The notes below the pieces were generated by a model. It did not search any database. It was not told the origin of the DNA and was given only the letters and a program-made list of their open reading frames with translations. This document shows positions 10,098 through 18,306 of a DNA stretch of 64,000 nucleotides, one piece after another. Numbering within the stretch: position 1 is the first letter of the stretch; every line of letters starts with the position of its first letter. The DNA comes from Azospirillum brasilense (GTDB lineage Bacteria > Pseudomonadota > Alphaproteobacteria > Azospirillales > Azospirillaceae), in NCBI RefSeq assembly GCF_005222205.1, contig NZ_CP032345.1, forward strand, positions 1,057,001-1,121,000, written 5' to 3'. The position numbers were made by a program, and so were the translations under genes.

Positions 10098-10137
10098 CCC
10101 CTCCTCCATCCGATTGCGATGGAGGAGGGGTTTTTCT
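10098..10137 (+). terminator. Rho-independent terminator of the chemoreceptor gene
   Basis: A perfect 13-base stem (10098-10110 with 10118-10130) and a 7-base loop are followed by TTTTTCTT, 14 bases after the chemoreceptor stop codon. Confidence 0.92.
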
Positions 10138-10201
10138 TGCGCCGCCCCGGCCCTGTTGGGCAAATAGGGGTCATTGCGCACCCCGGACCGCTTTTCCCAT
10201 C

Positions 10202-10852
10202 ATGATCCTGACCCCGATCCCGGCCGAGACGATGCCGGAGGCCCTGGCGACCTTCGAGCGCCTGCTGGCCGGCAAGCCCCTGCCCCTCGCCGCCTTCCGG
10301 CGCATCGCCGCAACGTGGCCGGTGCCCGGCGGCGTCGACACCCCGGAGCAGCGCGCCGAGGCGGTGCGGCTGGCCCACGCCCACGGCATCGGCACGCTGG
10401 ACGAGCCGCCCAACACCTCCTTCATGTGGGACGGCGAAGTCATCCGCACCGACGTGGAATCAACGGTCATCGTGCATGAGGTCGCCCACTGGCTGGTCGC
10501 CGCGCCCGAGCGCCGTCCGCTCTACGACTTCGGCCTGGGGCCGGGGCCGGAGACGACGCTGCGCAAGGAAGCGCGCGGCCAGCAGAAGCTGACCTTCGAG
10601 GAATGCATGCACGAGGAGCAGCAGACCTCCCTGCTGGGCGTGCTGTGGGAGGCCGAGCTGGGCCAGCCGGCGATCCTCGCCTTCCTGGAGCAGAACTGGA
10701 TGGAGCGTTGGGAGCGGGAGAGCACCGCCGCCTTCTTCATCCGCCATGTCGAGGAACTCTTCACCCGCGGCCTGATCGACGCCGAGGGCCGCCCGTCCAC
10801 GGCGCGCGCCTGGGCGGACAAGCGGGCGGACGAACGGATGCGGGCCGCCTGA
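10202..10852 (+). CDS. HExxH metalloprotein resembling elongation factor P hydroxylase (EpmC/YfcM)
   Basis: This 216-residue protein has a zinc-type motif H-E-V-A-H at residues 92-96, followed by W, an R-R pair and D-F-G (residues 97-111). The same order, HE-[IV]-[AS]-HW followed by RR and DFG, is what I recall from E. coli EpmC, the iron enzyme that hydroxylates the modified lysine of EF-P. A second Glu/Cys/His cluster, FEECMHEEQQ, lies at about 132-141 and could supply another ligand. No signal peptide is present. A peptidase cannot be excluded. It lies just upstream of the Liv binding-protein gene but has no obvious link to transport. The assignment is by motif only. Confidence 0.55.
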   Translation: MILTPIPAETMPEALATFERLLAGKPLPLAAFRRIAATWPVPGGVDTPEQRAEAVRLAHAHGIGTLDEPPNTSFMWDGEVIRTDVESTVIVHEVAHWLVAAPERRPLYDFGLGPGPETTLRKEARGQQKLTFEECMHEEQQTSLLGVLWEAELGQPAILAFLEQNWMERWERESTAAFFIRHVEELFTRGLIDAEGRPSTARAWADKRADERMRAA

Positions 10853-10903
10853 CATTCGCACTGCCCATAAATCAATCATAATTCCCCTGGAGGCTGGACC
10901 GTC

Positions 10904-12070
10904 ATGACCCGCAACCTGCTTACGCTGGCCTCCGCGCTGGCCCTGCTCGCCACCCCGGCGGCGGCGGACACGCTGAAGATCGGCATGATCACCACCCTGT
11001 CCGGCCCCGGCGCGGGCCTGGGCATCGACATCCGCGACGGCTTCGCGCTGGCGGTGGAGCATGCGGGCGGCAAGCTGGGCGGGCAGGACACCCAGGTCAT
11101 CGAGGCGGACGACCAGCAGAAGCCGGACGTCGCCGTCGGCCTCGCCAACCGCATGGTCGAGCGCGACCGCGTGCAGGTGGTGACCGGCGTGGTCTGGTCG
11201 AACCTCGCGCTGGCGATGCTGCCGACGCTGGCCGGCGGGCAGACCTTCTTCATCAGCCCGAACGCCGGCCCGTCGCAGCTGGCGGGCGCGCAGTGCAACC
11301 CGTACTTCTTCAACGCCGCCTACCAGAACGACCAGATCCACGAGGCCGTGGGCAAGCATGTCCAGGACGAGGGCTTCAAGAAGGTCTATCTGATGGCCCC
11401 CAACTACCCGGCGGGCAAGGACGGTCTGGCCGGCTTCAAGCGCTACTACAAGGGCGCGGTCGCGGGCGAGGTCTACACCCAGGTCGGACAGCTCGACTAC
11501 GCGGCGGAGCTGGCGCAGCTCAAGGCCGCGGCGCCGGACGCCGTCTACGTCTTCTACCCCGGCGGCATGGGCATCAACTTCATCAAGCAGTACGAGCAGG
11601 CCGGGCTGAAGGGCGCCGTGCCGCTGTTCGGCCCCGGCTTCTCCTTCGACCAGGACATCCTGGCGGCGGTCGGCGAGTCCGCGCTCGGCGTGAAGAACTC
11701 GGCGCAGTGGAGCCCCGACCTCGACAACGCCGCCAACAAGACGTTCGTCGCCGACTTCAAGGCCAAGTACGGGCGCATCCCGTCCATGTACGCCGCCCAG
11801 GGCTACGACACGGCGCTGCTGATCGACACCGCGGTGAAGGCGGTCGGCGGCAACCTCAAGGACAAGGACAAGCTGCGCGCCGCGCTGGCCTCGGCGAAGA
11901 TGGACAGCCTGCGCGGCGCGGTGACCTTCAACACCAACCACTACCCGATCCACAACATCTACCTGCGTGAAGTGGTGAAGGGCGCGGACGGTGCGGTGAC
12001 CAACAAGACCGTCGCCACGGTCTTCGCCAACCACGCCGACGCCTACGTCAAAGACTGCCCGATGAAGTGA
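10904..12070 (+). CDS. ABC transporter periplasmic binding protein, Leu/Ile/Val family
   Basis: The 388-residue product starts with a signal peptide (MTRNLLTLASALALLATPAAA, cut after AAA) and continues as a type I periplasmic binding fold: LKIGMITTLSGPGAGLG, then EADDQQKPDVA and VVTGVVWSNLALAM. It captures a ligand in the periplasm and delivers it to a LivH/LivM permease. The family binds branched-chain amino acids, amides, urea or aromatic acids, so the ligand is open. GGAGG lies ten bases before the ATG. The permease gene follows after 22 bases. The remaining transporter genes lie 5 kb downstream, beyond the que genes. Confidence 0.93.
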   Translation: MTRNLLTLASALALLATPAAADTLKIGMITTLSGPGAGLGIDIRDGFALAVEHAGGKLGGQDTQVIEADDQQKPDVAVGLANRMVERDRVQVVTGVVWSNLALAMLPTLAGGQTFFISPNAGPSQLAGAQCNPYFFNAAYQNDQIHEAVGKHVQDEGFKKVYLMAPNYPAGKDGLAGFKRYYKGAVAGEVYTQVGQLDYAAELAQLKAAAPDAVYVFYPGGMGINFIKQYEQAGLKGAVPLFGPGFSFDQDILAAVGESALGVKNSAQWSPDLDNAANKTFVADFKAKYGRIPSMYAAQGYDTALLIDTAVKAVGGNLKDKDKLRAALASAKMDSLRGAVTFNTNHYPIHNIYLREVVKGADGAVTNKTVATVFANHADAYVKDCPMK

Positions 12071-12092
12071 GGCGCAGGCAGGACGCCGGAGA

Positions 12093-13007
12093 ATGGACGC
12101 GCTCCTCCTCGTCGAACAGGGGCTGAACGGGCTTCAGCTCGGGGTGATGCTGTTCCTGATGGCCGCCGGGCTGACGCTCGTCTTCGGCATCATGGACCTC
12201 ATCAACCTCGCCCACGGCACCTTCTACATGGTCGGCGCCTACCTGACGGCGGCGCTGGTGCCAGTGCTGGACAGCTTCCCGCTGGCGCTGGCGGCGGCCG
12301 TGCTGCTGACGGCGCTGCTCGGGTTGGTGGTGGAGGCGGTGGCGCTGCGCACGCTCTACCGCCGCGACCACCTGGATCAGGTGCTGGCGACCTTCGGGCT
12401 GATCCTGTTCTTCAACGAGCTGGTGAAGATCGTCTTCGGCCCGGTCCCCATCTTCCTGAACCCGCCGGCGGCGCTGGCCGGGACGGTGGACCTGTTCGGG
12501 CTGAAATACCCGGCCTTCCGGCTGGCGATCCTCGTCGTGGGCATCGCCGTGGCGGTGTTCCTCTGGCTGCTGATCGCCCGCACGCGGATCGGCATGCTGA
12601 TCCGTGCCGGCGCCACCAACCGCGAGATGGTGATGGCGCTGGGGGTGGATGTCCGGCTGCTGTTCGGGCTGGTCTTCGCGCTGGGCTGCGGGCTCGCCGG
12701 GCTGGCCGGCGCCATGGCCGGGCCGGTGCTGGCCGTGCAGGTCGGGATGGGCGAGCAGATCCTGATCCTGACCTTCGTGGTCATCGTGATCGGCGGCATC
12801 GGCTCGATCCGCGGGGCGCTGGCCGGCGCCCTGCTGGTCGGCATGGTGGACACGCTGGGCCGCGCCCTGCTGCCCGCCGCCTTCCGTCTGGTGATGGACG
12901 CCGCCAACGCCAGCGCCGCCGGGGCCGCGCTCGCCTCCATGGCGATCTACGTGCTGATGGCGGTGGTTCTGGCGATCAGGCCCAAGGGCCTGTTCCCAGC
13001 GCATTGA
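12093..13007 (+). CDS. livH: Branched-chain amino acid type ABC permease LivH
   Basis: This 304-residue hydrophobic protein has about eight membrane segments and the LivH hallmark near the start, VFGIMDLINLAHGTFYMVGAY, plus the GGIGSIRGALAGALLVG loop that docks on the ATPase. With LivM (18307-19326) it should form the heterodimeric inner-membrane channel. It follows the binding-protein gene by 22 bases, so the two are co-transcribed. The partner LivM-LivG-LivF genes are displaced, which is unusual for this operon type. Confidence 0.92.
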   Translation: MDALLLVEQGLNGLQLGVMLFLMAAGLTLVFGIMDLINLAHGTFYMVGAYLTAALVPVLDSFPLALAAAVLLTALLGLVVEAVALRTLYRRDHLDQVLATFGLILFFNELVKIVFGPVPIFLNPPAALAGTVDLFGLKYPAFRLAILVVGIAVAVFLWLLIARTRIGMLIRAGATNREMVMALGVDVRLLFGLVFALGCGLAGLAGAMAGPVLAVQVGMGEQILILTFVVIVIGGIGSIRGALAGALLVGMVDTLGRALLPAAFRLVMDAANASAAGAALASMAIYVLMAVVLAIRPKGLFPAH

Positions 13008-13027
13008 GGAACGGCTAGGTTCACTTT

Positions 13028-13573
13028 ATGACCACGAACGAGTTCACGCTGCTCTTCCGGCGGCGCTTCAGCATGGCCCATCGCCTGATCGCCGGCGATT
13101 CCGTCAAATGCGCCGTGCCGCACGGCCACAACGAGACCGTTTCGGTGAAGCTGGAGGCCGTGGGCCCCGCACCGCTCGACGGGGCGGCGAACATGGTGGA
13201 GTCCTTCGCGCGGGCCAAGGCGACCTGGCACCGCTGGATCGACGGGCATGTCGACCACGCGCTCCAGCTCTCCCACCGCGACCCGCTGATCGGCTATTTC
13301 CGGGAGCACGAGCCGGAAAAGCTGCCCATGCTGCTGATCACCCCCGGCGATCCGACGACCGAGGCGCTGGCCGCCTGCATGATGGCCAAGGCCAACGCGC
13401 TGTTCGCCGCGGAGACCTCGCCCTTGCGCTGCGTCGAGGTGGAGATCGAGGAGACGCCGACCAACACGGTGATCTTCCGCGGCGTGCCGGAGCATCACCT
13501 GGACGCCGGCTACCTCGGCCTGCCGGGCGCGCCGTGGTGGCTGCGCGGGGACATGAGCATCAACGACCTGTAG
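13028..13573 (+). CDS. queD: 6-carboxy-5,6,7,8-tetrahydropterin synthase (QueD-like)
   Basis: QueD converts 7,8-dihydroneopterin triphosphate into 6-carboxy-tetrahydropterin, the second step to preQ0 and queuosine in tRNA. The 181-residue protein shows the zinc ligands H18 (FSMAHRL), H32 and H34 (VPHGHNE), the catalytic Cys at 28, the VDHALQL strand and the P-T-T-E/EIEETPTN regions of the tunnelling fold. It is longer than the usual QueD of about 120 residues because of inserts and a tail. It lies 20 bases after livH on the same strand and converges with queE-queC, which supply the next two pathway steps. Confidence 0.92.
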   Translation: MTTNEFTLLFRRRFSMAHRLIAGDSVKCAVPHGHNETVSVKLEAVGPAPLDGAANMVESFARAKATWHRWIDGHVDHALQLSHRDPLIGYFREHEPEKLPMLLITPGDPTTEALAACMMAKANALFAAETSPLRCVEVEIEETPTNTVIFRGVPEHHLDAGYLGLPGAPWWLRGDMSINDL

Positions 13574-13583
13574 CGGGCACCGT

Positions 13584-13625
13584 CTTCAGGCTTCAGGCTT
13601 CAGGCTTCAGGCTTCAGGCTTCAGG
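13584..13625. repeat. Six perfect tandem copies of the heptamer CTTCAGG
   Basis: The 42-base array fills the gap between the convergent queD and queE genes. Its last copy carries the queE stop codon (TGA on the reverse strand, 13621-13623). Because the stop lies in the copy nearest queE, gain or loss of units would not change either protein. Confidence 0.95.
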
Positions 13626-14316
13626 CGATCCCCAGCAGCTTGTGAAGCTGGACGCTCATCCGGTAGCCGTGGGCCAGCGCCACGGCGGTGCAGGCCTGCC
13701 GGTTGGCGACGTTCCGCTCCGCATCGCCGTCGTCGCGCGGCATCACCGTGACGGCGGCGCCGGGCGGCGGGCGGAACAGCCGGGCGCCCTGCCCCGGCAA
13801 CTGGGTGGACAGGGTGGGCAGCCCGTCGCCGGGATCGCTCTCCCCCGCCGCCAGCACGTATTTGTAGACCGACACCCGCGGCACGAGGTCCGGGTGCAGG
13901 CCGGGCGTCTTCGGGCTGCACACGATGGTCAAGCGCGGGTCGTCCGGCATGCCGTCCAGCCACAGCGTGCCGTTCGTCTCGATCTGCACGCGCAGGCCCC
14001 GCTCCAGCAGGGTGCGGATCAGCGGGACGACGTTCTGGCGCAGCGGCTCCCCGCCGGTCAGCACGATCAGGTCGCAGACCGCGGGGCGCAGCTCCCCGAT
14101 GCGGGCCAGCAGCTCGTCCAGGGAGGGACGCCAGGGCGAGCTTTCGAAGTCGGTGTCGCACCAGTGGCAGCGCAGGTTGCAGCCGCCGGTCCGCACGAAG
14201 ACGCTGGGCTCCCCGACGAAGGGGCCTTCGCCCTGAAGGGTGTAGAAGACCTCCTGTATCCACAGGCTTTGGCCGTCGCCCCCCTCCTGCGGGCGGACCG
14301 GGTTGGCGCCGCGCAT
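13621..14316 (-). CDS. queE: 7-carboxy-7-deazaguanine synthase (radical SAM)
   Basis: QueE converts 6-carboxy-tetrahydropterin to 7-carboxy-7-deazaguanine by radical SAM chemistry. The 231-residue protein has the [4Fe-4S] motif C46-x3-C50-x2-C53 within GGCNLRCHWCDTDF, the substrate-side YTLQGEGPFVG and the SAM-binding LTGGEPL. Its ATG shares the final A of the queC stop codon (TGATG), so the two are translationally coupled. The extra segment near residues 160-195, with Pro and Arg, is longer than in compact QueE enzymes. The gene ends inside a heptamer repeat. Confidence 0.95.
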   Translation of the reverse strand: MRGANPVRPQEGGDGQSLWIQEVFYTLQGEGPFVGEPSVFVRTGGCNLRCHWCDTDFESSPWRPSLDELLARIGELRPAVCDLIVLTGGEPLRQNVVPLIRTLLERGLRVQIETNGTLWLDGMPDDPRLTIVCSPKTPGLHPDLVPRVSVYKYVLAAGESDPGDGLPTLSTQLPGQGARLFRPPPGAAVTVMPRDDGDAERNVANRQACTAVALAHGYRMSVQLHKLLGIA

Positions 14317-15014
14317 CAGACCCCGCCCCCGTAGGCCACCGGATCGGACAGCCCGGCCTCCCGGAAGCCCTTCAGCCGCAGCAAGCAGCTGTCGCAGGAG
14401 CCGCAGGCGGCGCCGTCCGGCGCCGGGTCGTAGCAGGAGTGGGTCAGGCCGTAATCCACCCCCAGCTCCAGCCCGCGGCGGATGATGCCCGCCTTGTCGA
14501 GCGTCATCAGCGGGGCGTGGATCTTGAACCGGCTGGTGCCCTCCACCCCCGCCTTGGTGGCGAGGTTCGCCATGGTCTCGAAGGCGGCGATGTATTCGGG
14601 CCGGCAGTCCGGATAGCCGGAATAGTCCAGCGCGTTCACGCCGATGAAGATGTCCGACGCCTCCAGCGTCTCGGCCCAGGCCAGGGCGAAGGACAGGAAC
14701 ACCGTGTTGCGCGCCGGGACGTAGGTCACCGGGATGCCCGTCCCCAGATCCGCCGCGCTGGCGTGCTTGGGCACGGCGATGGCGTCGGTCAGGGCGGAGC
14801 CGCCGAAGGCCCGCAGGTCGATGTCGGCGATGACGTGGCGGTCCACCGCCATGGCCGCGGCGACGCGCTTGGCCGCCTCCAGCTCCACCGCATGGCGCTG
14901 CCCGTAGCGGAAGCTGAGCGCGTTCAGCCGATAGCCCTGCTCCCGGGCGATGGCCAGCACCGTCGTGGAGTCCAGCCCGCCGCTGACCAGCACCACAGCA
15001 TTCTTCGCGTTCAT
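14316..15014 (-). CDS. queC: 7-cyano-7-deazaguanine synthase
   Basis: QueC uses ATP and ammonia to turn 7-carboxy-7-deazaguanine into preQ0. The product has about 232 residues and starts [19 protein letters not shown], whose SGGLDST loop (residues 11-17) binds ATP. The C-terminus carries the zinc-binding cysteines C-x8-C-x2-C-x2-C in [17 protein letters not shown]. The ATG at 15012-15014 has an AAAGG box eight bases upstream and is preferred over an ATG 18 bases earlier. It is the first gene of a queC-queE pair and has its own promoter candidate. Confidence 0.95.
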   Translation of the reverse strand: MNAKNAVVLVSGGLDSTTVLAIAREQGYRLNALSFRYGQRHAVELEAAKRVAAAMAVDRHVIADIDLRAFGGSALTDAIAVPKHASAADLGTGIPVTYVPARNTVFLSFALAWAETLEASDIFIGVNALDYSGYPDCRPEYIAAFETMANLATKAGVEGTSRFKIHAPLMTLDKAGIIRRGLELGVDYGLTHSCYDPAPDGAACGSCDSCLLRLKGFREAGLSDPVAYGGGV

Positions 15015-15047
15015 GTCACTGCCCTTTCCCATGATACAGGCCGGCCC

Positions 15048-15076
15048 GGCATAATCCGGTCCTCGCCGTTGGTCAA
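15048..15076 (-). promoter_or_regulatory. Candidate sigma-70 promoter of queC-queE
   Basis: On the reverse strand TTGACC (15071-15076) and TATGCC (15048-15053) are separated by exactly 17 bases. The predicted transcript would have a leader of about 27 bases, too short for a preQ1 riboswitch. Confidence 0.55.
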
Positions 15077-15235
15077 CGGCGGCGGCCAAGCGGCGGCGAT
15101 CCCCCGCCCGATGGAAAAAACCCAAGGCTGTTAACGCTTCGGAAATTCCCCTTGCAGCACCCTTGTTAGCGAGACGAACATCCAAAAGGCAGGCACAGAA
15201 CCGGCACCGCGACCTCCGCCGGTTGCGAGGGAGAC

Positions 15236-16612
15236 ATGGCCGTGAACGCAGTCCAACCGCCGCCCAGCGCCAAGGACGACCACGCGGACCGGACCGGCAT
15301 CGCCCCCCCTTGTCACTGCGACGGCGCCGCCAAGGCGGCGGATTGCCAAGCCTCCTGCCATCTGAACGACGCGGCCTTCCGCGAACGGGCCAGGGATATC
15401 CTCTCCAGCGGCCGGCTCATCACCGCCGGAGCGGTGCATCTGATCGGGCTGGAGGACATCCGGGACCATCTCGGCGATCGCTGGGAGCGGGTGAAGGAGC
15501 GGGTCCACACCTACACCGACCGCCTGCTCGAAAAAACGCTGTCCTCCCATGACGTGTGGTTCCGGCACGGCGATTCCCAATTCATCATCGTGTTCGCCCA
15601 CGCGGACCTGCAGGCGGCGCAGCTCATCTGCGGGCGGATCGTCGAATCCCTGCATCAGGCGCTGCTGGGGCACAGCGACACCAGCCAGATCATCGTCAAG
15701 AGCGCGCTGGTGGAGATCGACGGCAGCATCGCAGTCGGCAGCGCGCGGCTGGACGAGCTGCTCGACGCCGCCAGCCAGTCGAAGGGGCCGGTTGGCCCGC
15801 CGCAGGCCGAGGAGCGCCGGCGCCCCTCGCTGTCCGCCTTCGCGCTGGGCAACGACGAGCCGCCGCCGCCGCCCAAGGTGCTTTTCCGCCCGGTCTACGA
15901 CGTGCGCAACAAGGTGATCTCCACCTACACCTGCCGCCCGGACCTCCAGACCTGCCGGCACATCAACCAGATCATCTTGGCCGAATTCCTGCAGGAGGAG
16001 GCCATCTTCGATTACGACATGGAAGCCCTGTGCCACGCGGTCTTCACCTACAACGAGCTGTACAAGAACAATTTCCGCTACGCCCAGACCATCCCCGTGC
16101 ATTTCGAGACCCTCGCCTCGGCACGGCGGCGGCGGGAGTATCTCCAGTCCTGCCGGATGATCCCCGCCTGCCTGATCCCCTTCCTGGCCTTCGAGCTGGA
16201 TGGATTGCCGCAGGGCGTTCCCAGCGGCCGGCTGGCCGAGATGGTCACCCTGCTGCGCCCCTTCGGGCGCGCCACCATCGTCATCCTGCGGGAGGAGACC
16301 ACCGACATCGGCACCTACGCCAGAGCCGGCGTCAAGGGTGTCGGGCTGTCCATGGATTTCCGGGACGGCGATCAGCGCTGCATCGACAAGATCAACGCCT
16401 TCTGCCCCGTCCCACGCAAACATGGTCTGTTCGCCTATCTGGACGGCATCCGCAACATCGAACAGTTTCAGGCGGCGATCGAAGCCGGGGCGGCCTATGT
16501 CAGCGGGCCCGTGGTCGGCAAGGATTCCGACGTTCCCGAACACATGCGGCGCTGCACCGAGAAGCAGATGCTGATGAGGGCCAGAGTCAAGGCACGCCGC
16601 GAGTCGGCATAG
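15236..16612 (+). CDS. Degenerate GGDEF-EAL-like protein, copy 1
   Basis: This 458-residue protein is clearly paralogous to its downstream neighbour. Residues 48-185 follow the layout of a GGDEF domain, with the signature loop altered to [12 protein letters not shown] (canonical RYGGDEF-A-V-L), so diguanylate cyclase activity is not expected. Residues 210-445 resemble an EAL domain: it opens [18 protein letters not shown] and ends [10 protein letters not shown] ... [13 protein letters not shown], in the places of the family's QPI, E-G-V-E-T and QGY motifs. The EAL triad and metal ligands are not visible. It could bind c-di-GMP or a partner. A Cys/His-rich patch (C26, H27, C28, C37, C41, H42) is absent from copy 2. 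GAGG precedes the ATG. Confidence 0.8.
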   Translation: MAVNAVQPPPSAKDDHADRTGIAPPCHCDGAAKAADCQASCHLNDAAFRERARDILSSGRLITAGAVHLIGLEDIRDHLGDRWERVKERVHTYTDRLLEKTLSSHDVWFRHGDSQFIIVFAHADLQAAQLICGRIVESLHQALLGHSDTSQIIVKSALVEIDGSIAVGSARLDELLDAASQSKGPVGPPQAEERRRPSLSAFALGNDEPPPPPKVLFRPVYDVRNKVISTYTCRPDLQTCRHINQIILAEFLQEEAIFDYDMEALCHAVFTYNELYKNNFRYAQTIPVHFETLASARRRREYLQSCRMIPACLIPFLAFELDGLPQGVPSGRLAEMVTLLRPFGRATIVILREETTDIGTYARAGVKGVGLSMDFRDGDQRCIDKINAFCPVPRKHGLFAYLDGIRNIEQFQAAIEAGAAYVSGPVVGKDSDVPEHMRRCTEKQMLMRARVKARRESA

Positions 16613-16806
16613 GCAAGTTCGGAAAGGCGCGCTTCTTTTCGCATAGACCATCTGCAAAGGCCGGCCCCACGCCTCCGTTAACGCATTAGCAAGTGCGAAA
16701 GGATCATTCTGTTTGTGCAGTCGATCCATTCAAGTTCGCACCCATTCCAGGCGGCTGCCCTGTCTTTGGGTTCGCGCTCCCCACAACCGGAAAGGGAAGC
16801 TCGACC

Positions 16807-18186
16807 ATGGCCACACACCATCCCTCCGGTCCAGACGGCGCCCCACCGGAACACGACGACGGCCTTACCCCGTCCTTGGCTCCGTCCTCCACCCAATCGA
16901 TCGACGAGTCCTTCAAGGAACGCGCCCGGCAGATCCTGGCGCACAGCCAGACGGTCACCGCCGGATCGGTCCACCTGATCGGCCTCGACGAGATCCGGAA
17001 TGAGCTGGGCGACCGCTGGGGAAGCGTGAACGAGCGGGTGCACGTCTACACCGAGCGCATGCTCAAGAAGGTTTTGTCGCCGCGCGACGTGTGGTTCCGC
17101 TATGGCGAGAACCACTACATCATCGTCTTCGCCCAGGCCGACCGGAAATCGGCGCAGCTCACCTGCAGCAAGGTGATGGAAAGCCTGCACCAGGCGCTGC
17201 TGGGCCACGCCGACACGCGGCGCATCACCGTCAAGACCGCGGTGGTCGATGTCGGCGGCGGGGTCGCCCTGGACACCGCACGTCTGGCCGACCTGCTCAA
17301 GGACGCCGTCCACAAGCGGGAAGCGCCCGCGGCGCCGTCCCCGCCGGCCGACGGCGCCATTCCAGCGACCATACCAACGGCGGAGGCGCGGCACCCGCAT
17401 TGGACCGAGATGCCAGCGGACACCATCACGCCGCAGAGCCGGCCCAAGGTGCTGTTCCGTCCAGTGTTCGACGTGAAGCACAAGGTGGTGTCGACCTACT
17501 GCTGCCGCACCGACGCCGACACCTCCCGCACTCTGAACCTGATGGACGCCTTCGACCCGGAGCGCGAGGAGGCCGTCTTCGACCTCGACATGGAGACGCT
17601 GAGCCTCGCGGTCAGCACCTACAACGAGCTGTACGCCAACAAATTCCGCTACGCCCAGACCATCCCCGTCCATTTCGGCACGCTCGCCTCCAGCCGGCGG
17701 CGGCGGGAATACATCCAGGCCTGCCGGATGATCCCGCGCGTGCTGATGCCGTTCCTGGCCTTCGAGCTGGACGGGCTGCCGGCCGGCGTCCCCTATGGCC
17801 GGCTGGCCGAGATCGTGGCGATGCTGCGGCCCTTCGCACGCGCCGCCATGGTCATCCTGCACGAGGACGCGGGCGACCTGTCGGTCTACGCCACCGCCGG
17901 CGTCAAGGGAGTCGGGCTGCGGCTGGACGGGCGGGAGGACGAGCCGCGCATCCTCGAGCGGGTGCAGACCTTCTGCCCCGGACCGCGCAAGTTCGGCATG
18001 TTCGCCTATGTGGACGGCGTCCGCAATCCGGTGGAGCTGGAGGCGGCGGAGGCCGCGGGCGCCGCCTATCTGAGCGGCCCCATCATCGGCGAGGATTCGG
18101 AGGTGCCGGAACACATGAAGCGCTGCACCGAGCGCCAGCTCCTCCAGCGGTCACGGCGGCGGCGCCACGACACGCCCTGGGGGTGA
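16807..18186 (+). CDS. Degenerate GGDEF-EAL-like protein, copy 2
   Basis: The 459-residue product aligns with copy 1 along its whole length, sharing phrases such as [21 protein letters not shown] and GVKGVGL. The GGDEF position reads WFRYGENHYIIVF, again without the catalytic Gly-Gly-Asp-Glu. The EAL-like half lacks E-A-L and the metal-binding acidic residues. A Pro/Ala linker separates the halves. The ATG at 16807 is preferred because GGGAAG precedes it; an upstream in-frame start would add a 38-residue atypical leader. It is a soluble protein with no sensor or membrane part, so it may act as a c-di-GMP effector or scaffold. The function is unknown. Confidence 0.8.
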   Translation: MATHHPSGPDGAPPEHDDGLTPSLAPSSTQSIDESFKERARQILAHSQTVTAGSVHLIGLDEIRNELGDRWGSVNERVHVYTERMLKKVLSPRDVWFRYGENHYIIVFAQADRKSAQLTCSKVMESLHQALLGHADTRRITVKTAVVDVGGGVALDTARLADLLKDAVHKREAPAAPSPPADGAIPATIPTAEARHPHWTEMPADTITPQSRPKVLFRPVFDVKHKVVSTYCCRTDADTSRTLNLMDAFDPEREEAVFDLDMETLSLAVSTYNELYANKFRYAQTIPVHFGTLASSRRRREYIQACRMIPRVLMPFLAFELDGLPAGVPYGRLAEIVAMLRPFARAAMVILHEDAGDLSVYATAGVKGVGLRLDGREDEPRILERVQTFCPGPRKFGMFAYVDGVRNPVELEAAEAAGAAYLSGPIIGEDSEVPEHMKRCTERQLLQRSRRRRHDTPWG

Positions 18187-18306
18187 CCCGGCGGACATGA
18201 GCGGGCCGGCGCGACCTTTTGTGTTCAAGGTCGCCCAACTGTGCGAAAAGACGGGCCTACCGATTGGCCCACCGATTGGTTGACCGCCCCTCTTTCCCGG
18301 CCCTCC

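Noticed and set aside
13584..13625. The heptamer array as a CRISPR-like array
   Set aside because: The units are contiguous without spacers and only 7 bases long, and there are no cas genes. It is a simple tandem repeat.
15015..15235. preQ1 riboswitch ahead of queC
   Set aside because: The leader predicted from the promoter is about 27 bases, too short, and no preQ1 aptamer-like pseudoknot was seen.
15236..18186. Active diguanylate cyclase/phosphodiesterase pair
   Set aside because: The GGDEF and EAL active-site residues are missing in both copies.
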